In this document: positions 8,176 through 16,243 of the stretch, in pieces
How the letters are laid out: the number at the start of each line of letters is the position of its first letter
Numbering within the stretch: position 1 is the first letter of the stretch
Assembly (NCBI RefSeq): GCF_010993965.1
Contig: NZ_WIXM01000009.1
Span: 1-64,000 of the forward strand
DNA length: 64,000 nucleotides
Direction of reading: 5' to 3'
From: Gracilibacillus sp. YIM 98692
GTDB lineage: Bacteria > Bacillota > Bacilli > Bacillales > Amphibacillaceae
Position numbers and translations under genes: made by a program
The notes under the pieces: model-generated
Told to the model about the DNA's origin: nothing
The model's input: the letters and a program-made list of their open reading frames with translations, nothing else
Databases searched by the model: none

Positions 8176-8227
8176 ATCCTTCAAGAAGGACATTACCCTA
8201 TTGTTATTGAAGTTAGGAGGTATTGGT

Positions 8228-8647
8228 TTGAATTCGATTAAAAAAGCATACGGTTATGTCACAAGAAATAAAAATGGAAAAACTCAAGTATTGGTTTTTC
8301 AACATCCAATACCTGCAGCCGGAGTACAGATTCCTAAAGGTACTGTGAAAGATGAAGAAGATACATATAATGCAGTTATTAGGGAGATCGAAGAAGAAAC
8401 TGGATTGAGGAATTTTGATGTTGAACATTTAATTGCAGAAGATTATTGGGAATATGATAATGGTGCTATTCATAATAGGTTTTTTTATAAAATATATATA
8501 TCAGATGCTCCAGATGAATGGGATTACGAACCAACAGGTGGAGGGGATGAAGAAGGGCTATTATTCCATTATTTTTGGATTTCTTCAAAGAACGAAGTTG
8601 AACTTATAAGAGGTCACGGAGATTATTTAAAACACATCTTTATTTAA
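8228..8647 (+). CDS. NUDIX hydrolase
   Basis: A 139-residue NUDIX-family pyrophosphohydrolase. The complete box GX5EX7REUXEEXGU is present near residues 38-60 (GTVKDEE, then AVIREIEEETGL), with the metal-binding Glu residues intact. The tail has FHYFWISSKNEVEL. I choose TTG 8228 because AGGAGG lies 7 nt upstream; the frame is open back to 8201 but without a ribosome site. Substrate (nucleoside diphosphate-X or a polyphosphate) is not readable. Another NUDIX gene is a remnant at 1363. NUDIX genes are frequent mobile-cassette cargo. Confidence 0.88.
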   Translation: MNSIKKAYGYVTRNKNGKTQVLVFQHPIPAAGVQIPKGTVKDEEDTYNAVIREIEEETGLRNFDVEHLIAEDYWEYDNGAIHNRFFYKIYISDAPDEWDYEPTGGGDEEGLLFHYFWISSKNEVELIRGHGDYLKHIFI

Positions 8648-8786
8648 TTCTTTTCAAGTAAAGAATACATTTCCGTAATAATGGTAATATATTCCTTTTA
8701 GTGAAGAGCATGATTATACAAAAAAGGTTTATTTCAATCTGTATTGAACTATTTAGAAAATGGCTAAAAGGGAGAGAGTCAAATCA

Positions 8787-9149
8787 ATGATTTATCGTAG
8801 AAAAATGTACAACGTTGCACCAAGTATTTTAGATGATTTTAACGAACATTTTAATAAAACACTTCTACCAACACAGCTTAAATATGGTGCAAGATTAGTT
8901 GGTAGGTGGATGACTAAGGAAAATAACGGTGTTATAGAGATTTTTGCGATATGGGAATATGACAGCTTTGAGGATTATGAAATTATTGAAAATAAAGTTA
9001 AAAGTGACGAAGAGCATGTTAAGCGTGTTCAGAATTGGTATAAAAAAATGGGTGGAAGAGAAAAACTCAAAGAAGTATTCTTTAAAATTGAACAAGATTT
9101 TTTAGAAACAACTGTTCCGTTTGATAAAACAATCTTGTCAAAAAAGTAA
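8787..9149 (+). CDS. NIPSNAP-family protein
   Basis: A 120-residue protein with a single NIPSNAP-type ferredoxin-like barrel: IYRRKMYNVAP at the start, LLPTQLKYGARLVGRW in the middle and EIFAIWEYDSFEDYE. Family members are small dimeric alpha/beta barrels of mostly unknown function. The ATG at 8787 follows GGGAGAG with good spacing; the ATG at 8760 has no ribosome site. Spacer copy G starts 4 nt after its stop. It stands alone. Confidence 0.75.
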   Translation: MIYRRKMYNVAPSILDDFNEHFNKTLLPTQLKYGARLVGRWMTKENNGVIEIFAIWEYDSFEDYEIIENKVKSDEEHVKRVQNWYKKMGGREKLKEVFFKIEQDFLETTVPFDKTILSKK

Positions 9150-9152
9150 TTA

Positions 9153-9174
9153 TTCTTGTTGCGCTAACGGGATG
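9153..9174 (+). repeat. Spacer element copy G (half form)
   Basis: TTCTTGTTGCGCTAACGGGATGC matches the consensus left half exactly through CTAACGGG and begins 4 nt after the NIPSNAP stop codon. Confidence 0.5.
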
Positions 9175-9254
9175 CATTTCATTCGCTTCTTTCTGTCAGT
9201 GATTTTATTTATTATATCTATTTTAGCGTTTATTTTTTAAGCTTAATAAGGAAA

Positions 9255-9298
9255 AAAGCCTGTATCAATGATTCTTGATAATCTAAGATACAGGCTTT
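9255..9298 (-). terminator. Terminator of the 9364-10581 nuclease gene
   Basis: Perfect 12-bp stem AAAGCCTGTATC / GATACAGGCTTT with a 20-nt loop; on the minus strand it ends in a T-run. It lies 65 bp beyond the nuclease stop codon. Confidence 0.8.
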
Positions 9299-9363
9299 AA
9301 ATTTCATAGATAACTACCTTTATATTTATTTAACTAATTAAGTGTGTCTTATTTTAATGAGTT

Positions 9364-10581
9364 CTATGGTAAACTCTCGCAAACGAGACCATCTTTATCA
9401 CGATCTAATCCGTGTGGATCTTCATTTGGACCACCTGCTGCCTTAAAAAATGCCTGAGCTTCATCGTGCGTATCAAAATCACTGCAATTACGATCTTCAC
9501 CTTTTGGATCATACGGTCCATCATAACTAGATGAAACATCATTAGAAGTGTCCTCTTTTTGTTGTTCCTCTTGGCTCTGTTCATCTTTTGGTTTTTCGTA
9601 ATGGAAACCATCTGATTGAACGTATCCGTCCATACTCCAAATACCAATACCTGCGTTAGTTGCTCTAGTTTGCGCTTTTACAAAAGCATTATAATGCGTA
9701 TACGGTGGATCATAAACATAAGCTAATCGAGCTAACCCTTCTTCTAATAACATCTGGTTGAAGTTTTGTCCATCTACCCATAAATAGGCAAGTAAACGAT
9801 TATATTTGTCACGCTTTGGTCCATCATATTCAACCCTAACTTGCTTTCCAGTTAATTTTTCTTTTGCAAAGGCACTAGCTTCAGGACCAAAAGGTTGTAC
9901 TGGTTTGGATGGGTGTTTCGTTTCTGGTGTATCCACTAATAAAAGCCTTACACCTTCAATTTTACCGTTTAATTTTATTTCAATTGTGTCACCATCTACA
10001 ATACGAGTAACTGTTGCTCGAGTCAGATCTGAGTTATTAGAATCATCTGTTTCTTGAGTTGTTTGATTATCTGAGGATTCTTCTTTCTTGTTCGTTTGTT
10101 CTTCTTCTTTATTTGATGTTTTAGTATTCGAATGTTTAGTTTCATCTTCTGAAGTGTCATTATTGGTAGCTCGTTCTCCAGTGTCCTTATACTCACTGTC
10201 AGTTTCTTGGTTACTATCATTAATTTGATTGTCGGAGGAATTAGATGCTCCATTTTGTTCCGTTTGATCTTTATTTTCACTATCTTCTGATTTACTTGAG
10301 TCATTGTTATTTTCTTCTTCAGATGATTTTTCTTGACTTGATTTGTCGTTTTTATTTTTATCAGTTACAGAATTTACCTGCTTTTCAGAATCCGAAGTCT
10401 CGGCTATTTGATCAGGTGAATCTGCTGTAACTCCAAAAAGAGCAAAACTAACAAATAGAGTTGGAATAAAAATTTTAAGAGCTGTTTTTCTAGAAGCTAA
10501 CTTGATGATACTTGGTTTAATTATACCAAGGAATAGTCCAATAATACTCAATAGAAAAATAAGTAGAAAAATATCAGCCAC
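9364..10581 (-). CDS. Membrane-anchored thermonuclease (SNase) with Excalibur domain
   Basis: A 405-residue cell-surface nuclease. Two hydrophobic segments (residues about 1-23 and 36-53) give membrane anchoring or export. Residues about 55-185 are a low-complexity linker of Asp, Glu, Ser, Asn, Thr and Lys. The staphylococcal-nuclease domain follows (IVDGDTIEIKLNG, VRLLLVDTPET, RVEYDGPKRDKYNRLLAYLW), and the C terminus is an Excalibur calcium-binding domain ending DRDKDGLVCESLP. It should cleave extracellular DNA or RNA with calcium. The domain order matches the wrecked gene at 16244-17404, but there the N terminus is S-layer homology. It has its own terminator and is divergent from 11148. 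Confidence 0.9.
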   Translation of the reverse strand: MADIFLLIFLLSIIGLFLGIIKPSIIKLASRKTALKIFIPTLFVSFALFGVTADSPDQIAETSDSEKQVNSVTDKNKNDKSSQEKSSEEENNNDSSKSEDSENKDQTEQNGASNSSDNQINDSNQETDSEYKDTGERATNNDTSEDETKHSNTKTSNKEEEQTNKKEESSDNQTTQETDDSNNSDLTRATVTRIVDGDTIEIKLNGKIEGVRLLLVDTPETKHPSKPVQPFGPEASAFAKEKLTGKQVRVEYDGPKRDKYNRLLAYLWVDGQNFNQMLLEEGLARLAYVYDPPYTHYNAFVKAQTRATNAGIGIWSMDGYVQSDGFHYEKPKDEQSQEEQQKEDTSNDVSSSYDGPYDPKGEDRNCSDFDTHDEAQAFFKAAGGPNEDPHGLDRDKDGLVCESLP

Positions 10582-10773
10582 TCTAAATTCCCCCTTATTT
10601 TAAAACATTAAAAAGACACACCTAATTAAATGCGCTCTTAATCATGGTCTTATTTTGTTATTAGCTATCTATAAAGGAATTAGATCGAGAAAAATTTATA
10701 TTAACACCTAATATTATCTAAGTCAATTACAGTTGAAAAATCAGGTTAAGTAGAAATTGATGATAAAATTTAG

Positions 10774-11009
10774 ATAGGATATGAATTTGCAAGAAGATCT
10801 TATACTACTATTACAAAATATGAACAAAATCGTAAGAATCCAGCTTTATGGGAGAATCTTTCTTCACAAACTAAAAAACAAATGAACGGTATTGTTGGAT
10901 TAAAATGCAAGAAGTTCAAGCTGCTTGTAAATTAAGCCAAAATCGAAATGAGGAGGACTATCACAACATCATTGATAAACTATATGAGGAAAAAGATTTA
11001 AACAATTAG
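10774..11009 (+). pseudogene. Degraded small gene of unknown family
   Basis: Two overlapping frames read as one former protein: IGYEFARRSYTTITKYEQNR continues to KKQMNGIVG, then after a frameshift MQEVQAACKLSQNRNEEDY and a stop at 11009. Codon composition is protein-like, and no start codon with a ribosome site is left. Family not recognised. It would have been read toward the hairpin at 11029-11052. Confidence 0.4.
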
Positions 11010-11028
11010 CAGAAGTGATTAATTTTTT

Positions 11029-11052
11029 GCCCCCTCATTTCATATGATGGGC
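11029..11052 (+). terminator. Imperfect hairpin terminator, also found at 17420
   Basis: GCCCCCTCAT and ATGATGGGC pair around TTTC with one bulge, followed by TTTTT. The sequence CTCATTTCATATGA recurs in the better-formed hairpin downstream of the broken nuclease at 17420-17440, and it marks the left end of the duplicated block. Confidence 0.5.
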
Positions 11053-11147
11053 TTTTTAATGGTGTTTATATTAACAAATTTTAACAAGGGATATTTTAGA
11101 AAATGTCGAAATTGTTATTGATGTCATATAGAAGGGAGGAGAGAGGA

Positions 11148-11393
11148 TTGAGAAAAAGAGAACTTGAAAAAAGATTTAGTCTAGAATCCATGAGAGATAA
11201 GGAATCAAGAAGAATTGCAGTGAAAGTATACGATGATCACGTAGGGCATTCGTTTGTTTATTACGAAAACGAAATAAAGAACTTAGGAGAAAAGATGCCA
11301 GATTTACAACGCTTCATAGAATTGAACTGGAGAGATATAGAAAATGGGAAATATGAAGTAGAAGCATTTAATCAATTTGAAGTAATTGACTAA
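11148..11393 (+). CDS. Small hypothetical protein, 81 aa (intact copy of a duplicated gene)
   Basis: A small charged cytoplasmic protein (RFSLESMRDKESRRIAVKVY near the start; acidic end) with no family I recognise. TTG 11148 is chosen because GGGAGG lies about 11 nt upstream; the frame is open from ATG 11103 but without a ribosome site. A second, frameshifted and truncated copy lies at 17535-17695 together with about 115 bp of upstream sequence, so the pair marks a segmental duplication. A strong terminator follows at once. Confidence 0.6.
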   Translation: MRKRELEKRFSLESMRDKESRRIAVKVYDDHVGHSFVYYENEIKNLGEKMPDLQRFIELNWRDIENGKYEVEAFNQFEVID

Positions 11394-11400
11394 TGACTAA

Positions 11401-11428
11401 CAGCACCTACTAATTATAGTAGGTGCTG
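11401..11428 (+). terminator. Terminator of the 81-aa gene
   Basis: Perfect 12-bp stem CAGCACCTACTA / TAGTAGGTGCTG with loop ATTA, followed by a short T-rich stretch; it begins 7 nt after the stop codon. Confidence 0.85.
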
Positions 11429-11507
11429 TATTACTTCTTTAATATAAGACGTCTTGTGAAGAATGGGAAATGATACAAAAGAAGTAAACGGAATGATTAG
11501 ATAATTA

Positions 11508-11615
11508 AACAAGGATCCAGATAGGCTATTAGATGATTATCACTTGTTAAGATTTGAACTGAGAGAAACAGAAAAACTAGAATGTAAGAAAGTTACAATG
11601 ACTTATAGAAAGTAA
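11508..11615 (+). pseudogene. C-terminal scrap of an unknown gene
   Basis: A 35-codon open stretch (NKDPDRLLDDYHLLRFELRE, then about 15 more residues ending TYRK and stop) with coding-like composition but no start codon; the region just upstream holds several stops. Probably the tail of a decayed gene. The rest of 11430-11718 shows nothing else. Confidence 0.3.
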
Positions 11616-11718
11616 CTTTTATATGATAATATTTTAAGGAAGGATAATATTCCTATTAATAATGTATTTTAATATATTAATATAAAAATGATTAAACTTA
11701 AAATAGAGGTGGTGTAAT

Positions 11719-11964
11719 TTGGATAAAGCATACTCGGTACTAAGAGAGAAATGGGAAAAATTAAATCAAGAAAGAGCTGTCATAACTGATAAACAAAAGA
11801 AAGCATATAAAAAAAGTTATGAAAGAAAAAGTGTTGCTCCACTATTGTTCTTAGATGATAAAGAAAGTGCACAACTTGATAGTCAGATAAAAATAATCGA
11901 ACAAATTGCTTCTGAGTTAGGTTATGGTGTGTTTAAGGAAGTTTTCAAATGGAAAGAAAAATAG
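11719..11964 (+). CDS. Small hypothetical protein, 81 aa
   Basis: A lysine- and glutamate-rich, mainly helical protein (EKLNQERAVITDKQKKAYKK; ESAQLDSQIKIIEQIASELG), possibly a short coiled coil. TTG 11719 follows GAGGTGG at 6 nt. No family recognised. It precedes the zinc-ribbon nuclease by 100 bp and could be co-transcribed with it. Confidence 0.55.
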   Translation: MDKAYSVLREKWEKLNQERAVITDKQKKAYKKSYERKSVAPLLFLDDKESAQLDSQIKIIEQIASELGYGVFKEVFKWKEK

Positions 11965-12065
11965 AAAGTATTGTGTGGATAATTATAGTTGTTGTTTAAA
12001 TTTATTTGATTATTGTTATTAGATGGTTGTATTTATGTATTGAAATAATTTATAAGGAGAATTTA

Positions 12066-13583
12066 ATGAAAAATTCAAGGGGTTTTGTTGCTGAGGAAAG
12101 ACCTGAATTAATCGAAGAGTGGCGTGAATTAATAAATGGGGAATATACACCACACAACACAAGAGCTGGTTCCGATGTTTATATAAAATGGCGATGCAAA
12201 AAATGTGATCACTATTGGTCGTCGCAAGTTAAAAATAGAGCTATACATAACACCGGTTGTCCTAAGTGTCACGAAAGATATAATGTTGCTTTTCCTGAGC
12301 TCGCAATTTATTTTTATATTAAACGAATCTTTAAAGATGCAAAACTCAATACTTGGTTAGAAGGTATAGGAAATTATACGTCAGTAGATATTTTTATTCC
12401 TATTCTGAATCTAGTCATTGAATATGATGGAGGACATACTCACAGAAATAGATCAGAATTAGATAAAGATAAAAGTAATTTTATTTTGGATAAAGGATAC
12501 GGTTTAATACGAATCAGAGATAATGGGTTGCCACCACTAGAAATTAAAGGAATGCTAGAATACCTTTATGAGAGAAGGTCACACAAATCAGTTGGACAAA
12601 TGATTGAGCAATTATTAGTAATCATAGATGATTGTTATGAAGGGTTTACAACAAAAATTAATGAGGTAAAAACACAAATTGATATAGAACATGATAATAT
12701 ACCAATCCTTGCACAAGTACCACCAGTAGATGTTAAAGAGGATAATTTATTAGAAAACTGCCCTGATATTCAAAAGGTATGGGATTATGAGAAAAATTAC
12801 CCTTTCCAGCCCCGACATTTTAAACAGTATTCTAATCATAAGGCTTGGTTTATATGCGAAAATAAGCACTCAACATTGGTGCAAATTGGTAGTAAGGCTC
12901 GAGGGCATAGTTGCAAAGTATGTGCTGGTCAAAAAGCAACCGAGAAATATAATTTACAGCTATTATTCCCTGAAATAGCAAAAGAGTGGAACTATAAAAT
13001 GAACAATAAACCACCTGAAAAATATCTTCCGTTTTCTAATGAAGTAGTTTATTGGGATTGCCCAAAATGCAAATCAACGTATGATTATCAAATTAATTGG
13101 AGAACTAGTAATAGTGAAAATTGTCCATATTGTGCTGGAAAAAGGGTGAATGAAACGAACTGTCTTGCAACTACTCACCCGGATTTAATTAAAAAATGGG
13201 ATTATAAAAAGAATAAGGAACTAAAACTAACTCCATACAATGTCACCAAAGGACAGCATGATAAAGTATGGTGGATATGTGAGAGGAACCATAGTTATCC
13301 CAAAATGATTTATGATAGTGTAGGTGGAGGAGGTTGTCCTACTTGTTATAATCTCTATGGACGTTTTAAGCCTAAAAAAGTAAAAAGAGAAAAATCCTTA
13401 GCAGTTAAAAAACCTGAAGTCGCAAGACAATGGCACCCAACCAAAAACCGAGATGTCACTGCATATGAAGTAGGGCCTTATGCTAGAGAAAAATACTGGT
13501 GGCTATGTTATAACTGTGGTCATGAATGGCTGAAACCCCCTAATAATCGCAAGAGTGCGAGGTGTGAAAGTTGTAAGAAGTAA
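12066..13583 (+). CDS. Zinc-ribbon repeat protein with VSR/PD-(D/E)XK-like nuclease domain
   Basis: A 505-residue protein built from repeated treble-clef/zinc-ribbon units (DUF4379 type: W-x-C-x-x-C/GH-x-W ... CPxC) at the N terminus, and four or five more from residue about 230 to the end (CPKCKSTYDYQ, CPYCAGKR, CPTCYN, CYNCGHEWL, CESCKK). Between them, residues about 85-190 form a restriction-endonuclease-like domain: VDIFIPILNLVIEYDGGHTH supplies the acidic metal site and GLIRIRDNGLPPL the last strand. ATG 12066 follows AAGGAG; the frame extends upstream without a ribosome site. Proteins of this architecture occur in mobile and defence settings. The OLD-type gene follows after 336 bp. Confidence 0.8.
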   Translation: MKNSRGFVAEERPELIEEWRELINGEYTPHNTRAGSDVYIKWRCKKCDHYWSSQVKNRAIHNTGCPKCHERYNVAFPELAIYFYIKRIFKDAKLNTWLEGIGNYTSVDIFIPILNLVIEYDGGHTHRNRSELDKDKSNFILDKGYGLIRIRDNGLPPLEIKGMLEYLYERRSHKSVGQMIEQLLVIIDDCYEGFTTKINEVKTQIDIEHDNIPILAQVPPVDVKEDNLLENCPDIQKVWDYEKNYPFQPRHFKQYSNHKAWFICENKHSTLVQIGSKARGHSCKVCAGQKATEKYNLQLLFPEIAKEWNYKMNNKPPEKYLPFSNEVVYWDCPKCKSTYDYQINWRTSNSENCPYCAGKRVNETNCLATTHPDLIKKWDYKKNKELKLTPYNVTKGQHDKVWWICERNHSYPKMIYDSVGGGGCPTCYNLYGRFKPKKVKREKSLAVKKPEVARQWHPTKNRDVTAYEVGPYAREKYWWLCYNCGHEWLKPPNNRKSARCESCKK

Positions 13584-13919
13584 TAAAATTAGGGGAAGTA
13601 AAACAAGCTAGATTTCTTACTCCACCTTATGCATTGTTCTGTATACGATCTTCAATAATTTAAGTGTGTTTTTATAAGTGATTAATATTAAATCTATATT
13701 TTTAAGGCAATTGATTAAATACAAATGTCTTCAGCAAATAGGCCATATTATAGACTAACTTCTTGTATAGATTTTGGGAGTTTGAGACAATTATAATAAG
13801 TCTACTCTAAGGGGAATTCTATGATTAATGGAGTCGTCTTTATCTAATCAAACATAAATAAATTATCTAAACCAATAAAGTGTTTAGGAGTTTTATGAAT
13901 ATGGGAGAAGGTTAAATTA
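13584..13919. other. Intergenic region without a recognised gene
   Basis: AT-rich spacer between the zinc-ribbon nuclease and the OLD-type gene. I see no convincing hairpin terminator, spacer-element copy or open frame with a ribosome site. It may hold the promoter of the OLD-type gene. Confidence 0.4.
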
Positions 13920-15419
13920 ATGAATGTGTTGGATTGTGTAATAGTAAACAAACATAAGGGAATAGAAGAGAATATTGAAATAAGTATATTGGGAAAGATA
14001 AACGTAATATGTGGAAAAAACAATAGTGGAAAAACAGTTATACTATCAGCATTAGAACAGGATGAACATTGTATAATAGGGCTTTCAGTTTCAGAAGAAA
14101 AACTATATCAAATCGTTCAAGAAGAAAACTTATCTAATGCTCCGCAGGGGGTTGTTCAAAATCAATTGGATCAACTTAATAAAGAGTTAAAGAAGTTACA
14201 AAAAAATACATGGTTAATAGAAGATATAGATGATGTGTTGGTTCCAAGCATAAATCAACATTGCCCCTCAATAAACGATACAACCAAATTAAGAAATATT
14301 CTTGTAAGCCAACTCAATGACATGGAAAAGTCTAAACGGGTGTTTATACCATCAAAACGAAAAATACATGAATCTTTTGATTTACAGTATGAGGCTCAAT
14401 TTGAACCAAGTGGTCCTGGTGTGTTAAATAGATTATTTGATTTCAAAAACCAGTTAGATTCCACAGAAGCCAAACAGCGATATATTCGAATCAAAGAACA
14501 ATTTAATTATATTACTAGTGGTTACAATTTTGAAATTACTATTAATCACCGAAATATTAATCTTTATTTTACAAATGACAAAGGGGATTGGATTGGTTCC
14601 GAGGATAGTGGTATGGGCTTGAAAGATTTATTAATTATCCTATTTTTTATGAATCTTCCTGATTTAGATGTGATCTTAATCGATGAAGTGGAGACTCATA
14701 TGCATCCGGACATGCAGCGAAAATTACTTTATGTCATGAGTAAAGAAAGTAATAAGCAATACTTTCTGTCAACACATTCTAATGTGTTTTTGGATATTAC
14801 AATGGTTGATAGAATATTTCATTCTTATTTTGATCATGAGAAAGGAATCCAGGTCCATAATGCAACCTCTAGAAGTACTGTTCTGAATGATATTGGTTTT
14901 TCAGTCGCTGACAATTTAATTTCTGATTTAATCATTTTAACTGAAGGGCCTACAGATAAGCCTATATTAGAAGAATTTTTAAACAAAATGGGTTTATTTA
15001 AATATAATATCAAAACTTGGCCTCTTGGTGGAGATGCCATGGATCAAGTAGACTTAAGCGTGTTTAAGGACGCATATAAGATTATGGCTCTTATTGATAG
15101 TGATCCAGATAGCCATAAGGTACGAAATCGGTTTAAAAAACAATGTGACGAAAATGAAATTTACGTATACCAGCTAAAAAGATATGCGATTGAAAATTAT
15201 TTTACTGTTAATGCTCTAAAAAAGATCTACGGTAGACAAATTCCTGAAGATTTCGAGCTTAATTCAGGTGAAAAATTAGAAAAACAATTATTCAATGTAA
15301 AAAAGAAAAATAGACATATTGCAAAGCATATGATGTTAGAAGAGATAAAAGGCACAGATTTATATGACTTTCTTACACAAGTGGAAAATTATCTTACGCA
15401 AGAGTTTTCACCATCATGA
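13920..15419 (+). CDS. OLD-family ATPase with TOPRIM nuclease domain
   Basis: A 499-residue overcoming-lysogenization-defect type protein. The ABC-like ATPase has Walker A CGKNNSGKT near residues 32-40, a signature-like DSGMGLKDLL, Walker B DVILIDEVETHMHP near 250-263 and the H-loop STHSN. The C-terminal TOPRIM domain shows ILTEGPTDKPIL (catalytic Glu, about 338) and ALIDSDPDS (DxD, about 390). OLD proteins are DNA nucleases of phage defence (GajA of Gabija is one class). The usual UvrD-like partner of Gabija is absent; the zinc-ribbon nuclease upstream is the only nearby candidate. The start ATG 13920 is preceded by GGAGAAGG. Confidence 0.88.
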   Translation: MNVLDCVIVNKHKGIEENIEISILGKINVICGKNNSGKTVILSALEQDEHCIIGLSVSEEKLYQIVQEENLSNAPQGVVQNQLDQLNKELKKLQKNTWLIEDIDDVLVPSINQHCPSINDTTKLRNILVSQLNDMEKSKRVFIPSKRKIHESFDLQYEAQFEPSGPGVLNRLFDFKNQLDSTEAKQRYIRIKEQFNYITSGYNFEITINHRNINLYFTNDKGDWIGSEDSGMGLKDLLIILFFMNLPDLDVILIDEVETHMHPDMQRKLLYVMSKESNKQYFLSTHSNVFLDITMVDRIFHSYFDHEKGIQVHNATSRSTVLNDIGFSVADNLISDLIILTEGPTDKPILEEFLNKMGLFKYNIKTWPLGGDAMDQVDLSVFKDAYKIMALIDSDPDSHKVRNRFKKQCDENEIYVYQLKRYAIENYFTVNALKKIYGRQIPEDFELNSGEKLEKQLFNVKKKNRHIAKHMMLEEIKGTDLYDFLTQVENYLTQEFSPS

Positions 15420-16243
15420 ACCACCTGTATTTGAGCATGTGATACATATATGTATTTTATTAAAATTATAACCCTCAATATTTGCAACAGGTAGGATGTA
15501 TATACAAGTATAGATCTTCAACAATTAGTCGCGATTGCTGAATAGCGGTGATCGCTATTTTTTTTCAGATCTGGATCTGCTTTATCCACTATTATCTCTC
15601 TTATTCTTTAGTAAATATTTAACATGACCGATAGCCAATTGCAAATCGTTTCATAAAAGTGCTTTTGTATAATAAGCATTTATTACGCCTCTTTATAATT
15701 AAGTGGACGGGTGGTTTTACAATGATTAGCAGTAGGCAATCTGTCTACGATACGAAGGTGTCGAATACTCTATTGATTCTTGTAATTAAATGGTTATTTC
15801 ATGTTTATAAACGTACACCTTTATAAACTAATAAAAAATAATAGATTTACAGTTTTCAAAGGTATCAAAATAATTTTATAAACCTCCGTAAAGGAAATAG
15901 ACCTAGATCCAGATTTTTCTTACGTGCCACCAATATATTATTTAAGAATATTAGCAGCTTAAAAGAGAGCAACTAATTAATCATTGGGGTATGAAATTAC
16001 TTCAAATGCTATCCTGCACTGTAATCCACTTCTTAAATATATCTTTCCATATATTGACCAAATACTTATAAAGTATGAACTTTCGAACAGTTATGTTCTT
16101 AACACTGTAGGGTTTATCTTCTTTACTTAGAAACATCTCCATCATCAATTCACTTCAGTCCTTTTAACATTTGTTATAGTTGCTAGAGTTTAAAACTAAA
16201 TGTAAATAAATCCTATATAGGGAAAAAGTACAGGGGAATAAAA
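15420..16243. other. Long intergenic region with decayed sequence
   Basis: About 820 bp without a supported gene. It holds a hairpin copy of the spacer element (15517-15567) and a weak AGTGGACGGGTGG match near 15701. Short open frames such as the one at 15721 have no ribosome site. The rest looks like decayed AT-rich DNA. Confidence 0.45.
15517..15567 (+). repeat. Spacer element copy I with hairpin (terminator-like)
   Basis: TTCAACAATTAGTCGCGATTGCTGAATA aligns in two stretches with copy C: TTCAAC, then GCGATTGCTGAA in place of GCGAATGCTGAA. GCGAT and ATCGC pair, and a run of eight or more T follows, so this copy can terminate transcription about 100 bp after the OLD-type gene. Confidence 0.5.

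Noticed and set aside
13920-15419. Complete Gabija system
   Set aside because: Gabija needs a UvrD-like GajB helicase next to the OLD protein, and none is present on either side.
15699-15716. Spacer element copy near AGTGGACGGGTGG
   Set aside because: Only ACGGGTGG is shared and there is no gene or hairpin next to it; too weak to list as a copy.
15721-15822. Small open frame of 33 codons
   Set aside because: No ribosome site, no similarity, and it lies in decayed intergenic sequence next to a weak spacer-element match.
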